Shown in pieces: positions 16,665 to 25,845 of a stretch of DNA of 64,000 nt. This stretch comes from Mycolicibacterium elephantis DSM 44368 (lineage in GTDB: Bacteria; Actinomycetota; Actinomycetes; Mycobacteriales; Mycobacteriaceae). Positions within the stretch are counted from its first letter, which is position 1. The number at the start of each line of letters is the position of its first letter. The notes under the pieces are model-generated. The model had not been told where the DNA came from. It searched no databases and saw nothing but the letters and a program-made list of their open reading frames with translations. The translations under genes and the position numbers were made by a program. The DNA lies in NCBI RefSeq assembly GCF_004014805.1, contig NZ_ATDN01000020.1, positions 1-64,000 on the forward strand, read 5' to 3'.

Positions 16665-18790
16665 TAATCCTCCGAGACGGAACGAAACACACTGCGGCGG
16701 CGGCTTCGCACCGACGGCCGCGGCGCATGAGCGAACCGGAGTATCAGCGCCTGCGACTCCGTGGCCTCGGTGCCGGCGAGCTTACGGAAATTGTATTGCA
16801 GCTCCGCAAGCTCTTCGGTAAACGCAGGTGACAGGCCCCGCAGGTCGGCTTCGTCCACGGCGTAGAGGAACGCCGGTGAAACCGGTTGGACACCAAGCCC
16901 TTGCTGTTGGGCGGCCACCCACACCGCCTCGACCGCCGATCCCGCCCGCGCGTAATCGACCAGCCGCCGGCCCAGCACGCAGACCACGCCGAGGGCGCCG
17001 CACCCGGCGACCCGGTCATGGGTGTCATCGCCGAGAGCCGCGCCGCCGCCCCATGCCGCCAGGTGGGCCATCACCTCCGGGCGCCGCAGGATATCGAGCA
17101 TCACCAGGTCTGCCTGCGGTAACTCGAGGCCTCGGATGTCGATCCCGGTGTCAGGTGAGGGGTCGCCGGGCCAGCGGAGCTCGGCGATCATCTCGGCGTG
17201 CAGACGCGGCGTCAGGTACCGGATGCGGTCGGCGGCGGCGAGGATGCGGGCGGCGGCCTGCAGCTGTTCGGCCCCGCTGAGAACGGCCAGCCGGGCACCC
17301 TCGCGGTCCGCGGCCGCGGCCAGGTGCCCGAGGACGTCGGGGGAGACGGGCGGGCGCCGGGCCTGGTGGCGGTTGGTCTCCCGGTGCAGCATCGCGTCAT
17401 AGAGCGCGGCCAGCTCCGGATCGTCACCGGGTGAAAGCCTGACGGTGGCGACCAGGGGCGAGGATTCCCCGCCGGGCTCGAGCTTGACGTCGGCGAGCAT
17501 GCCGTGGGCAGCCGCGGCGACCCGGGCGTTGAAGGTGGCCGCACCCACCGCGACGGCACTGCCCCGGCACCCGACATCCATCGCCGTCGCCCGTTCCGGG
17601 TTCAAGGCGATATGCACCTCGCCGCCGTGCGCCCGGATGCGCCACGGCTGCGCGTTTCCGCCAGACGGGGCGCGGTTGGCCGCGAGCATCACGGCCTCGA
17701 CCGCCTCATCCGCCGTCATCGATGGTTCGCCGCCGTCGCCGGGGCCCGGCTCGGTGGCGGCGACGACCGGTTCCTCGATGCGGTCCAGCGCAGCGGCGAC
17801 GTCGATCCGCACCCTGCCGGACGCCAGCGGTTCACCCAGCCCGACCCGGCGGACCGCCTCGGCGACCGCGCCGGTGTTCAGCGCCACCTCCGAGGCGATC
17901 TGCGGCCATGTCGACAGCGTCTCGCCGACTTCGATGAGCGACGCCGCCATACGGGCGGAAACCTGGCTAGCGTCGACCAAGCGCAGCGAGTGCGGCACCT
18001 TGTCACGCGCATCCAAGTCCTTGAGCTGGCTGGCGCGCAGATCACCGACCAGCCCGTGCAACGTCGGCCGGGCGGGATCGAGGTCGAACCGTTCGACGTC
18101 GAGCAGGCAGCGGTCAGAGGTGGCCATCAGCACCGGCAGCCGGCGCGCCCGCGCGACCTCGCGCACAAGCAGTTTCGCGTCCAGCGAGTCGCACTCCTCG
18201 AGCACGATGTCGACGTTGTCCATGAACTCGTCGACGGAATCCTCTGTGACACCGGAGGTTTGCACCACCAACCGTACGTAAGGGTCGAGCTCGGCGATCC
18301 GCCTCGCACACACCACCGCCTTGTTCAACCCGAGGTCGAACACCGTGGCGGGCACCCGGTTCAGATTGGACAGCTCGAGGCGGTCGAAGTCGGCGAGCCG
18401 CAGCTCTCCACAGAAGCCTTGCGCGGCAAGGGTGTATGCGATGGCATGTCCCACGCTGAGGCCCACGACGCCGATCCGCAGCCGGCCGAGCCGGTCGAGT
18501 TCGTCGGTGGTGACCAGATTGCGGTTGCGGTCCAACCGCAACCGCCTGAAGCCGCGCGGGCCCAGCACACTGACCACCCTTGACCGCCAAGGATAGTAGG
18601 CCCACCGGATCGGCTCGTCGGTCACGTCAGCACCCACTGGCGGCCGCAGATCCTTCAGCGCCCCGCGCTGGACGCCCGCCCTGTCGATGAACTCCACGCG
18701 CGGGTCGGCCCGCAACTCCTGAAGGAGCGGATCGTCAGTATCGAGGACTATTGCGCTGAACGGCTCTGCACCATCGGTGCCTGGTGTCAT
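16664..18790 (-). CDS. moeY: ThiF/E1-like and nitroreductase-like fusion protein MoeY
   Basis: A 708-residue fusion. Residues about 95-330 are an E1/ThiF-type adenylation domain with GVVGLSVGHA (107-116) and LADFDRLELSNLNR (from 132). Residues about 365-690 resemble a nitroreductase-like flavin fold (MLAANRAPSGGNAQPWR). It corresponds to M. tuberculosis Rv1355c, named MoeY after its MoeB-like part, but no molybdopterin gene is next to it here. A conventional ubiquitin-like or sulfur-carrier substrate is not visible. It starts in an ATGA overlap with the upstream gene and ends on the dcpA start, giving a tightly coupled trio. Confidence 0.88.
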   Translation of the reverse strand: MTPGTDGAEPFSAIVLDTDDPLLQELRADPRVEFIDRAGVQRGALKDLRPPVGADVTDEPIRWAYYPWRSRVVSVLGPRGFRRLRLDRNRNLVTTDELDRLGRLRIGVVGLSVGHAIAYTLAAQGFCGELRLADFDRLELSNLNRVPATVFDLGLNKAVVCARRIAELDPYVRLVVQTSGVTEDSVDEFMDNVDIVLEECDSLDAKLLVREVARARRLPVLMATSDRCLLDVERFDLDPARPTLHGLVGDLRASQLKDLDARDKVPHSLRLVDASQVSARMAASLIEVGETLSTWPQIASEVALNTGAVAEAVRRVGLGEPLASGRVRIDVAAALDRIEEPVVAATEPGPGDGGEPSMTADEAVEAVMLAANRAPSGGNAQPWRIRAHGGEVHIALNPERATAMDVGCRGSAVAVGAATFNARVAAAAHGMLADVKLEPGGESSPLVATVRLSPGDDPELAALYDAMLHRETNRHQARRPPVSPDVLGHLAAAADREGARLAVLSGAEQLQAAARILAAADRIRYLTPRLHAEMIAELRWPGDPSPDTGIDIRGLELPQADLVMLDILRRPEVMAHLAAWGGGAALGDDTHDRVAGCGALGVVCVLGRRLVDYARAGSAVEAVWVAAQQQGLGVQPVSPAFLYAVDEADLRGLSPAFTEELAELQYNFRKLAGTEATESQALILRFAHAPRPSVRSRRRSVFRSVSED

Positions 18791-19536
18791 TGCGCCATTC
18801 CGGCAACCACAGGCTCCCGAGCTTCTTGGAGCCATGGCGCCATTTGCCGCTGCTCGGCATAGAACAGTGAAAGCTGCTGCGGATCAGCATATTTGGCGAA
18901 AGTCATGCGGTCCCACCACGCAAGCCGGGTCTGGTATCGGTGATCGGGGTACGGGGTGGCGGGAATCTTGGTCGCCAACTGGCCACCGGAGGACAGCCAG
19001 CGCTTGAGCACATAGGAGGCCGCCGTCGCCACGATGAACTGAATATCGAGCAGGTTCATCGCATGCAATGGGGTGCGCGAAATTGCGCTGGTCAGGTGCC
19101 GACTTCGGTCGGGGTCATCGGTCACCCATGCGGTCTTCATCTCGACGACGCCGAACGGCAGGCGGTCGGCGACCATTTTGCGCACCCCCGCATACCCTGG
19201 CTGGCCACTCCATTCCTGGAGCGCATGGCATTCGTCGGCCGACTGGTAGGGGCCTTTGGCACGCAGGCCGCCGACGACCTGGCCGGCGTCGTTCACGCAT
19301 GCCGCGAACAAGACCGTGTCGCGGCCGGATGGCAGGGCATCCATGTCAAGCGCCTTCTCGACCCCGTGGCTGGTGTAGCTCTGGTAGGCCCCTTGAACGA
19401 AGTCCCGCCACAGATCCCGCTCGACTCGCGGATCGGCGAACACGACCGTGCACTCCGTCTGAGGATCCCAACAACTCGGGCTGTCCTGCAGGCTGGTGAC
19501 AAAAGGATCGGCGGTGTCGACGGGAAGAATCGTCAT
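18787..19536 (-). CDS. Rv1356c-like conserved protein, possible GNAT-related fold
   Basis: About 249 residues, first gene of the moeY-dcpA operon. The position matches Rv1356c in M. tuberculosis. Segments such as TVLFAACVNDAGQVVGGLRA and DRSRHLTSAISRTPLHAMNL suggest an acetyltransferase-like or autoinducer-synthase-like fold, but this is weak. The frame is open to a TTG at 19611, which would add 25 residues; neither start has a good ribosome site. Being coupled to an E1-like fusion and a c-di-GMP enzyme, it may transfer or activate a small acyl or amino-acid group; that is inference. Confidence 0.65.
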   Translation of the reverse strand: MTILPVDTADPFVTSLQDSPSCWDPQTECTVVFADPRVERDLWRDFVQGAYQSYTSHGVEKALDMDALPSGRDTVLFAACVNDAGQVVGGLRAKGPYQSADECHALQEWSGQPGYAGVRKMVADRLPFGVVEMKTAWVTDDPDRSRHLTSAISRTPLHAMNLLDIQFIVATAASYVLKRWLSSGGQLATKIPATPYPDHRYQTRLAWWDRMTFAKYADPQQLSLFYAEQRQMAPWLQEAREPVVAGMAQ

Positions 19537-20179
19537 GGTCGTCCATTCGTTGAGTAGCCAACGACCCCAGCGGTCGCCGGCGATTACTTGGATAGTTTTG
19601 CGCGCATGCAACGTTGAGTATCTCGCTGACGGTCGCTTGAAAACCAGCTAGCGACGAAATCTTTTCCCGTGTCCAAAGAATACCCAGGAGTAGCTTCGCC
19701 GACACGGTAGCAAGGCGGGACGTCACGGCTACCTTTATAGCCATTGTTTTACCAGGTCACCGACCCCGAGTTTCGGCCGTGGCGAACTCTATGCCGGTAA
19801 TGCGCATGTGACCACGGCCGAGTGGCCGAATTTTGCTCCTCACGAGGGCAGCGAGACAATTCTCCGCGGTCAGCGCCGCCCGCAAAGGGGTGAAACACGG
19901 GATTCCTTCCCGGGCAGCGGACGTCGGCGACCCCGGTGACCGCCCTTTCGGGGCCCCACCAGTGCCGGCTCGAACCACAAAATCGGACCCCAGCTCACGG
20001 GCTATGGACAATTGCACGACAAATCACGGCCCGATTTCGGAAACGACGCGAAGCACGAAAGCCCGCAGGCATCCCGCCGCGTTCAGAACTCGACTGAGCC
20101 CCACGGAATTGTGCGCGTCGGCGCGGTTTGTTCGACGACTTTTGTGCGTCTGCCGCCCGCGGATGCCACGCTATGACGA
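19537..20179. other. Intergenic region between Rv1356c-like gene and purU
   Basis: About 640 bases (570 if the TTG start at 19611 is used). It must contain the leftward promoter of the c-di-GMP operon and the rightward purU promoter. An inverted repeat GGTAGC/GCTACC lies at 19706-19733. Short open frames here lack domain-like sequence. I see no recognisable riboswitch. Confidence 0.5.
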
Positions 20180-21076
20180 ATGGTGCAGGAGTACCCGGAT
20201 CCGGGCCACGGCACCCTGCCGGCCAAAGACGTCGGCAGGCTGCTGCTGCGGTGCGCCGACAGGCCGGGGCTCGTGGCGGCCGTGAGCGCGTTCCTGGCCG
20301 ATGCCGGCGCCAACATCGTGTCGCTCGATCAACACGCGACCCAACAGTCCGGCGGCACGTTCATGCAGCGCACGATCTTCCATCTACCCGGGCTGACGGC
20401 CGTCCGCGACGAACTGGAGCGCGACTTCGCCGCGCAGGTCGCCGCCCGGTTCGACATGGATTTTCGTCTCACCGAGGCGGCAAAACCCAAGCGGGTGGCG
20501 ATCATGGCCTCCACGGAGGACCACTGCCTGCTCGATCTGCTCTGGCGCAACCGCCGAGGTGAGCTCGACATGGCGGTGGTCATGGTGATCTCGAACCACC
20601 CCGACCTCGCCGACCAGGTCCGGCCGTTCTCGGTGCCGTTTCTGCATGTGCCCGCCACGAAGCACATTCGCGAACAGGCCGAGCAGCGCCAACTCGAGTT
20701 GCTGAAGGGCAACGTCGACCTGGTGGTGCTCGCCCGTTACATGCAGATCCTCACCCCGCGGTTCATCGACGAGGTCGGCTGCCCGCTGATCAACATCCAC
20801 CACTCGTTCCTGCCCGCGTTCATCGGCGCGGCGCCCTATCGGCGCGCCAAGGAGCGCGGGGTCAAACTGGTCGGCGCGACCGCGCACTACGTCACCGAGG
20901 ACCTCGACGAGGGGCCGATCATCGAGCAGGACGTGGTGCGCGTGGGCCACCGCCACGACGTGGCGGATCTGCGGCGTCTCGGCGCCGATGTGGAACGCCT
21001 TGTTTTGTCTCGCGCGGTGCTGTGGCACTGTGAGGACCGCATCATCCGATACGGCAACCAGACAGTCGTCTTCTAG
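20180..21076 (+). CDS. purU: Formyltetrahydrofolate deformylase
   Basis: A 298-residue PurU, which hydrolyses 10-formyl-THF to formate and THF and balances one-carbon pools. It has an N-terminal ACT domain (LLLRCADRPGLVAAVSAFLA, about 21-90) and a C-terminal formyltransferase-like domain with INIHHSFLPAF and the GATAHYVTEDLDEGPII strand that carries the catalytic aspartate. Length is normal for the family. The ribosome site is weak. It is followed 18 bases later by a MaoC gene and is unrelated in function. Confidence 0.93.
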   Translation: MVQEYPDPGHGTLPAKDVGRLLLRCADRPGLVAAVSAFLADAGANIVSLDQHATQQSGGTFMQRTIFHLPGLTAVRDELERDFAAQVAARFDMDFRLTEAAKPKRVAIMASTEDHCLLDLLWRNRRGELDMAVVMVISNHPDLADQVRPFSVPFLHVPATKHIREQAEQRQLELLKGNVDLVVLARYMQILTPRFIDEVGCPLINIHHSFLPAFIGAAPYRRAKERGVKLVGATAHYVTEDLDEGPIIEQDVVRVGHRHDVADLRRLGADVERLVLSRAVLWHCEDRIIRYGNQTVVF

Positions 21077-21094
21077 CGGGACGAAGGAGAAGCA

Positions 21095-21547
21095 GTGAGA
21101 ACGTTCAAGGACCTCGATGAGCTCGTCGCGGCCGAAGGCAGCCAACTGGGTCCCACGGAGTGGCTCGAAATCACCCAGGAGCGGGTCAATTTGTTCGCCG
21201 ACGCCACCGACGACCACCAGTGGATCCACGTCGACCCGAAGCGCGCGGCGGACGGCCCGTTCGGGGGCACGATCGCGCACGGGCTGCTGACGCTGTCGCT
21301 GCTGCCGCGATTCATGCACGAGCTCTACACCGTCGGCAACATCACGATGGCGATCAACTACGGCTACAACAAGGTTCGCTTCATCACGCCGGTCAAGGTC
21401 GGCGCCAAGGTGCGCGCCCGCGCGGAGCTGTCCAAGGTCGACCAGCTCGACGGCGCCGTTCAGTCGACCATGACCACGACGGTCGAGATCGAGGGCTCGG
21501 AGAAACCCGCCGCCGTGGCGGAGTCGATCGTCCGCTACATCCGCTGA
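21095..21547 (+). CDS. MaoC-like (R)-enoyl-CoA hydratase, HtdZ-like
   Basis: A 150-residue single hotdog hydratase. The hydratase-2 motif FADATDDHQWIHVDPKRA places the catalytic pair at D40 and H45. Sequence and length are close to M. tuberculosis Rv0130 (HtdZ), but several substitutions leave open whether it is the orthologue or a paralogue. It adds water to trans-2-enoyl-CoA to give the (R)-3-hydroxy product. GTG 21095 follows GAAGGAGAAGCA. A large nested terminator lies just downstream. Confidence 0.85.
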   Translation: MRTFKDLDELVAAEGSQLGPTEWLEITQERVNLFADATDDHQWIHVDPKRAADGPFGGTIAHGLLTLSLLPRFMHELYTVGNITMAINYGYNKVRFITPVKVGAKVRARAELSKVDQLDGAVQSTMTTTVEIEGSEKPAAVAESIVRYIR

Positions 21548-21564
21548 CGCCCCCTTTTCTTGCG

Positions 21565-21657
21565 CGAGCTGGGCCCACGTGTCAGCTGGGGAACGCGAAA
21601 CCCCCCATTTTCACCGTGAAATGGGGGGTTTCGCGTCTGCTCGCCGGGCCCAGCTCG
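21565..21657. terminator. Nested two-stem bidirectional terminator
   Basis: Between the convergent MaoC and SDR genes. An outer 12-bp stem pairs 21565-21576 (CGAGCTGGGCCC) with 21646-21657. Inside it, a perfect 18-bp stem pairs 21593-21610 with 21619-21636 around an 8-base loop; its arms contain ACGCGAAA and a run of six C or G. It occupies almost the whole gap. Confidence 0.8.
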
Positions 21658-21666
21658 CCGGGGGGG

Positions 21667-22488
21667 TCAGTACTTGGTGGAGCCCTGGTCGACCGGGATG
21701 GCCGCCGCGGTCATGTACTTCGACTCGTCGGTGGCCAGCCAGCAGACCACGTCGGCGACGTCCTCGGGCTCGAGGATCCACGTCGGCAGGAACGGCGTCA
21801 TCATGTTCTGCAGCGACGGGTTGGTCTCCATCGCCTTGCTGAGCGCGGTGACCATGTCGCCCGAACCCATCGCGGTGTTGACCGGGCCGGGGTGCACGCT
21901 GTTAACGCGGATCGAGTGCTTGCCGAGTTCGGCCGCGAACCCACGGGCCATGCCGGTGAGCGCGTGCTTGCTGGCGGTGTAGTGAACCATGAACGGCTGC
22001 AACTTGATTCCCGCCGCTGAGCTGATCAGGATGATGGAGCCGCCGCGACCCCCGTCGATGATCTTCTGCGCACCCGCCATCACGGTGTTCCAGGTACCGG
22101 TGACGTTGACGTCCATCACGTCTCGAAAATCCTCGGGCGTGATCTCGTTCCACACCTGGGGCGGGGAGATGCCGGCGTTCGCGACGATGATGTCGAGGCG
22201 ACCGAAGGCCGCAACGCCGGCGTCGACGACCCGGCTCAGGCCGTCGGCGTCGCGGATATCGACCTCGGAGGCGAGGATCCGCCGGCCCGTCGCCTCGACG
22301 AGGCGGGTGGTCTCCGCGAGATCTTCGGGCGTCGCGTGGTCGTAGGGCACGCAGTTGGGCAGCTTTCCGGCGACGTCCACCGCGATGATGTCCGCACCCT
22401 CGCCTGCCATCCGGACGGCGTGCGCCCGGCCCTGACCGCGGGCTGCTCCGGTGATGAACGCCACCTTGCCGGTCAGCCGTCCGCTCAT
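21667..22488 (-). CDS. Mycofactocin-coupled SDR oxidoreductase
   Basis: A 273-residue short-chain dehydrogenase. The N-terminal TGAARGQGRAHAVRMAGEGA and the insert around PNCVPYDHATPEDLAET are signatures of the mycofactocin-coupled SDR subfamily, which keeps its nicotinamide bound and passes electrons to mycofactocin. Catalytic residues are S157, Y170 and K174. It overlaps the upstream dehydrogenase by ATGA. The mycofactocin synthesis genes are not in this window. The alcohol substrate is unknown. Confidence 0.88.
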   Translation of the reverse strand: MSGRLTGKVAFITGAARGQGRAHAVRMAGEGADIIAVDVAGKLPNCVPYDHATPEDLAETTRLVEATGRRILASEVDIRDADGLSRVVDAGVAAFGRLDIIVANAGISPPQVWNEITPEDFRDVMDVNVTGTWNTVMAGAQKIIDGGRGGSIILISSAAGIKLQPFMVHYTASKHALTGMARGFAAELGKHSIRVNSVHPGPVNTAMGSGDMVTALSKAMETNPSLQNMMTPFLPTWILEPEDVADVVCWLATDESKYMTAAAIPVDQGSTKY

Positions 22489-23657
22489 GCGCGCTCCTTC
22501 TGTGCTGTCTTGACCAGGTTCGACCCGATGATCAGGCGCTGAATCTCGCTGGTGCCCTCATACAACCGCAGTAACCGGACGTCGCGGTAGATCCGCTCGA
22601 CGGCGACCTCGCGCATGTAGCCGCTGCCGCCGTGGATCTGTACCGCGAGATCGGCGACCCGGCCTGCCATCTCGGTGCAGTACAGCTTCGCCGCCGACGG
22701 GGCCACCCGGCGGTCCTCGTCGTCGACCCATTTGCGCGCGGCGTCGCGGACCAGCGCCCGCCCGGCCAGCACACCGGTCTGCTGGTCGGCCAGCATCGCC
22801 TGCACCAGTTGGAAGTTGCCGATCGGCGTGCCGCCCTGGGTCGCGGTGGCGGCGTAGGCCACCGACTCGTCGAGCGCGCGTTGCGCGGTGCCGACCGCGA
22901 GCGCGGCGATGTGGACGCGCCCACGCGCCAGCGAGATCATCGCGGCCCGGTAGCCGATGTCCTCGCTGCCGCCGACCAGCGCCTCGGCGGGCACTCGCAC
23001 GTCGTCGAAGCTGACGTCGGCCGTCCATGCGCCTTCCTGGCCCATCTTGGCGTCCTTCGCGCCGACCTGGACGCCCGCCGTGTCGGCCGGAACCAGAAAG
23101 ACCGCGATACCGGGGCCGGCGTCGTCGGCGGGACGGGTGCGGGCGAACACGACGAACAGGTTCGCCGTCGGCGCGTTGGTGATGAACCGCTTCTGGCCGC
23201 TGATGACCCAGTCATCGCCGTCGGCAACGGCTTTCGTGCGCAACCCCGACGGGTTCGAGCCGGCGCCGGGTTCGGTGAGGGCGAACGAGGCGACGACGTC
23301 GCCCGAGGCGATCGGCTCCAGCCAGCGGGCTTTCTGCTCGTCGGTGCCGAAGCCGACGAGCACCTGCCCGGCGATGCCGTTGTTGGTGCCGAACATCGAC
23401 CGCAACGCCAGCGACGTGTAGCCCAACTCCATCGCCAACTCGACGTCCTGGGCGAGGTTGAGGCCCAGCCCGCCCCACTGCTGGGGGATGGCGTAGCCGA
23501 ACAAACCCATTTTCTTGGCCTGCTCGCGCAGGTCGTCGGGCACCCGGTCCTCGCGGAGGATCTCCTGCTCCCGCGGCACGACCGCGGTGCGGACGAAATG
23601 CCGTGTCTGAGCCAGGATTTCGCGGAAGTCGTCGTCGCTGACCTCGGGTGTCGTCAT
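22485..23657 (-). CDS. Acyl-CoA dehydrogenase with intact catalytic glutamate
   Basis: A 390-residue homotetramer-type acyl-CoA dehydrogenase. It has the FAD loop SFALTEPGAGSNPSGL, the tail RLYEGTSEIQRLIIG with the catalytic glutamate before GTS, and QIHGGSGYMRE. It introduces the trans-2 double bond in beta-oxidation. The ATG at 23657 was preferred to upstream in-frame starts because the extension is Ser/Ala-rich and overlaps the divergent SDR. It heads a two-gene operon with the mycofactocin-coupled SDR and is divergent from an SDR-thiolase operon. Confidence 0.88.
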   Translation of the reverse strand: MTTPEVSDDDFREILAQTRHFVRTAVVPREQEILREDRVPDDLREQAKKMGLFGYAIPQQWGGLGLNLAQDVELAMELGYTSLALRSMFGTNNGIAGQVLVGFGTDEQKARWLEPIASGDVVASFALTEPGAGSNPSGLRTKAVADGDDWVISGQKRFITNAPTANLFVVFARTRPADDAGPGIAVFLVPADTAGVQVGAKDAKMGQEGAWTADVSFDDVRVPAEALVGGSEDIGYRAAMISLARGRVHIAALAVGTAQRALDESVAYAATATQGGTPIGNFQLVQAMLADQQTGVLAGRALVRDAARKWVDDEDRRVAPSAAKLYCTEMAGRVADLAVQIHGGSGYMREVAVERIYRDVRLLRLYEGTSEIQRLIIGSNLVKTAQKERA

Positions 23658-23736
23658 CGGGAGTGCTCCCTTCGTCAATTGCGAGGCCGGGGTTGATGGC
23701 CCGAAGCACGCCGGCGGCGGCCCCGAGCATCGGGCG

Positions 23737-23755
23737 ATCATATATGAAATATGAT
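23737..23755. promoter_or_regulatory. Palindromic operator between divergent beta-oxidation operons
   Basis: ATCATATATGAAATATGAT is a near-perfect 19-bp palindrome in the 151-base divergent promoter region. It is 54 bases from the SDR start and 80 from the dehydrogenase start. The GntR gene at 27037, last in the rightward operon, is the likely binder. Confidence 0.55.
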
Positions 23756-23808
23756 GTGCGATTGATACGCCCCTGGCGGGCTCAAAATCCGACGAGGAAG
23801 GTGGGCAA

Positions 23809-24549
23809 GTGTCGTTGTTGACCGGACAGACGGCGGTCGTGACGGGCGGTGCGCAGGGCCTCGGCTTGGCGATCGCGGAACGATTCGTCGCCGAGGGCGC
23901 GCGCGTGGTGCTCGGCGACCTGGATCTCGCCGCCACCGAAGCGGCGGCCAAGAAACTGGGCGGCGATGACGTCGCACTGGCGGTGCGCAGCGACGTGACC
24001 AAGCTCGCCGACGTCGAAGCCCTGGTGGACACCGCGGTGCAGCGGTTCGGTGGGCCGGACATCATGGTCAACAACGCCGGAATCACCCGCGACGCGACGC
24101 TGCGCAAGATGACCGAGGAGCAGTTCGACCAGGTCATCGCCGTGCACCTGAGGGGCACCTGGAACGGGTTGAAGGCGGCGGCGCCGATCATGCGCGAGAA
24201 CAAGCGCGGCGCGATCGTCAACATGTCGTCGATCTCGGGCAAGGTCGGCATGGTCGGGCAGACCAACTACTCGGCGGCCAAGGCCGGCATCGTCGGGATG
24301 ACCAAGGCCGCCGCCAAGGAACTCGCACATCTCGGCGTGCGGGTCAATGCGATCCAGCCGGGGCTGATCCGCTCGGCGATGACAGAGGCCATGCCGCAAC
24401 ATATTTGGGATTCGAAGCTGGCGGAGGTGCCGATGGGCCGCGCCGGCGAGCCGGAGGAGGTGGCCAAGGTCGCCCTGTTCTTGGCGAGCGACCTGTCGTC
24501 GTACATGACTGGGACCGTCCTCGAGATCACCGGCGGGCGGCACCTATGA
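23809..24549 (+). CDS. FabG-like SDR, 3-hydroxyacyl-CoA dehydrogenase
   Basis: A 246-residue classical SDR. The cofactor site is TGGAQGLG (12-19), VNNAG at 88-92, and the catalytic S141, Y154 and K158 (NYSAAKAG). FabG-like sequence in a beta-oxidation operon suggests oxidation of a 3-hydroxyacyl-CoA. GTG 23809 follows GAGGAAGGTGGGCAA. It starts the operon SDR - thiolase - dehydrogenase - GntR. Confidence 0.85.
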   Translation: MSLLTGQTAVVTGGAQGLGLAIAERFVAEGARVVLGDLDLAATEAAAKKLGGDDVALAVRSDVTKLADVEALVDTAVQRFGGPDIMVNNAGITRDATLRKMTEEQFDQVIAVHLRGTWNGLKAAAPIMRENKRGAIVNMSSISGKVGMVGQTNYSAAKAGIVGMTKAAAKELAHLGVRVNAIQPGLIRSAMTEAMPQHIWDSKLAEVPMGRAGEPEEVAKVALFLASDLSSYMTGTVLEITGGRHL

Positions 24550-24569
24550 GCCGAGAAATGGCGGGATCC

Positions 24570-24607
24570 ACTCGCACTTCCCGCCCGTTTGTCCCTCTGG
24601 GCGAGAA
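24570..24607. repeat. Intergenic hairpin repeat A, copy 2
   Basis: In the 72 bases between the SDR stop and the thiolase ribosome site. It contains CTCGCACTTCC and CGCCCGTTTGTCCCTCTGGG, then CGAGAACA, with CGCCC pairing to GGGCG. The copy lies between genes read in the same direction, so if it terminates it does so only partly. Confidence 0.6.
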
Positions 24608-24621
24608 CAGGAGGGTGAGCC

Positions 24622-25845
24622 ATGCGATCCATGCGTGATGCGGTGATCTGTGAACCGGTGCGCACGCCGATCGGCCGGTACGGCGGCATGTTCAAATCGC
24701 TGACCGCCGTCGACCTCGGCGTCACCGCGCTGAAGGGTCTGCTCGACCGGACCGGGATCGACCCCGGCGCCGTGCAGGACGTCATCCTCGGACACTGCTA
24801 TCCCAACAGCGAGGCGCCCGCGATCGGGCGGGTGGTCGCGCTGGACGCCGGGCTTCCGGAGACCGTGCCCGGCATGCAGGTCGACCGCCGATGCGGGTCC
24901 GGTCTGCAGGCCGTCATCCAGGCATGCCTGCAGGTGGCCGGCGGCGACAACGACGTCGTGGTCGCAGGCGGCGCCGAAAGCATGAGCAACGTCGCGTTCT
25001 ATTCAACCGACATGCGTTGGGGCGCAGCCCGAACCGGTGTGCGGATACACGACGGGCTGGCGCGTGGCCGCACAACCGCGGGCGGAGCGCACTACCCGGT
25101 GCCCGGCGGCATGCTCGAGACCGCCGAGAACCTGCGCCGCCAGTACAACATCTCCCGGCAGGAGCAGGACGAGCTGGCGGTGACGTCGCATCAGCGGGCG
25201 GTGGCCGCACAGAAGAACGGCATCCTGGCCGAGGAGATCGTCCCGGTCACCGTGCGCACCCGCACCGGCGAGGAGGTCATCGACACCGACGAGCATCCGC
25301 GTGCGGACACCACCGTCGATTCGCTGGCGAAGCTCAAACCCGTACTGCTGAAGGAAGATTCGGAGGCCACGGTGACGGCGGGCAATGCCAGCGGCCAGAA
25401 CGACGCCGCGTCGATGTGCGTGGTGACCACCCCGGAGAAGGCCGCCGAACTCGGGCTGACGCCGTTGGTGCGGCTGGTGTCGTGGGGGTCGGCCGGCGTG
25501 GCGCCCAACATCATGGGCATCGGACCGGTACCGGCGACCGAGGTCGCGCTCGCCAAGGCCGGTTTGAAGTTGGCCGACATCGACCTCATCGAGCTCAACG
25601 AGGCGTTCGCCGCCCAGGCGCTGGCGGTGATGCGCGAATGGCAGTTCACCGCCGCGGATCTCGACCGCACGAACGTGCACGGCTCCGGCATCTCGCTGGG
25701 CCACCCGGTCGGGGCGACCGGAGGGCGGATGCTGGCGACCCTGGCCCGCGAGTTGAACCGGCGCGGCGCACGCTACGGCTTGGAGACCATGTGCATCGGT
25801 GGCGGGCAGGGGCTGGCCGCCGTGTTCGAGAGGGTCGGCGCATGA
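24622..25845 (+). CDS. Acetyl-CoA acyltransferase (thiolase)
   Basis: A 407-residue thiolase for the last step of beta-oxidation. The nucleophile is C91 in DRRCGSGLQA. The histidine and second cysteine lie in GHPVGATGGR and CIGGGQG near the C-terminus, and IELNEAFAAQ is present. AGGAGG sits just before the ATG at 24622, supporting this start over the ATG three codons later. It overlaps the following dehydrogenase by ATGA. Confidence 0.9.
   Translation: MRSMRDAVICEPVRTPIGRYGGMFKSLTAVDLGVTALKGLLDRTGIDPGAVQDVILGHCYPNSEAPAIGRVVALDAGLPETVPGMQVDRRCGSGLQAVIQACLQVAGGDNDVVVAGGAESMSNVAFYSTDMRWGAARTGVRIHDGLARGRTTAGGAHYPVPGGMLETAENLRRQYNISRQEQDELAVTSHQRAVAAQKNGILAEEIVPVTVRTRTGEEVIDTDEHPRADTTVDSLAKLKPVLLKEDSEATVTAGNASGQNDAASMCVVTTPEKAAELGLTPLVRLVSWGSAGVAPNIMGIGPVPATEVALAKAGLKLADIDLIELNEAFAAQALAVMREWQFTAADLDRTNVHGSGISLGHPVGATGGRMLATLARELNRRGARYGLETMCIGGGQGLAAVFERVGA

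Noticed and set aside
19757..20017. Small minus-strand frame upstream of the Rv1356c-like gene
   Set aside because: Composition and lack of any motif suggest chance; no ribosome site.
23658..24266. N-terminal extension of the minus-strand acyl-CoA dehydrogenase
   Set aside because: Ser/Ala/Thr-rich sequence antisense to the FabG-like SDR and crossing a palindromic promoter region; the family start is at 23657.
24891..25841. A long plus-strand frame running into the acyl-CoA dehydrogenase
   Set aside because: The upstream part is an Arg/Gly/His-rich reading of the thiolase gene in another frame. The dehydrogenase starts at the ATGA overlap at 25842.
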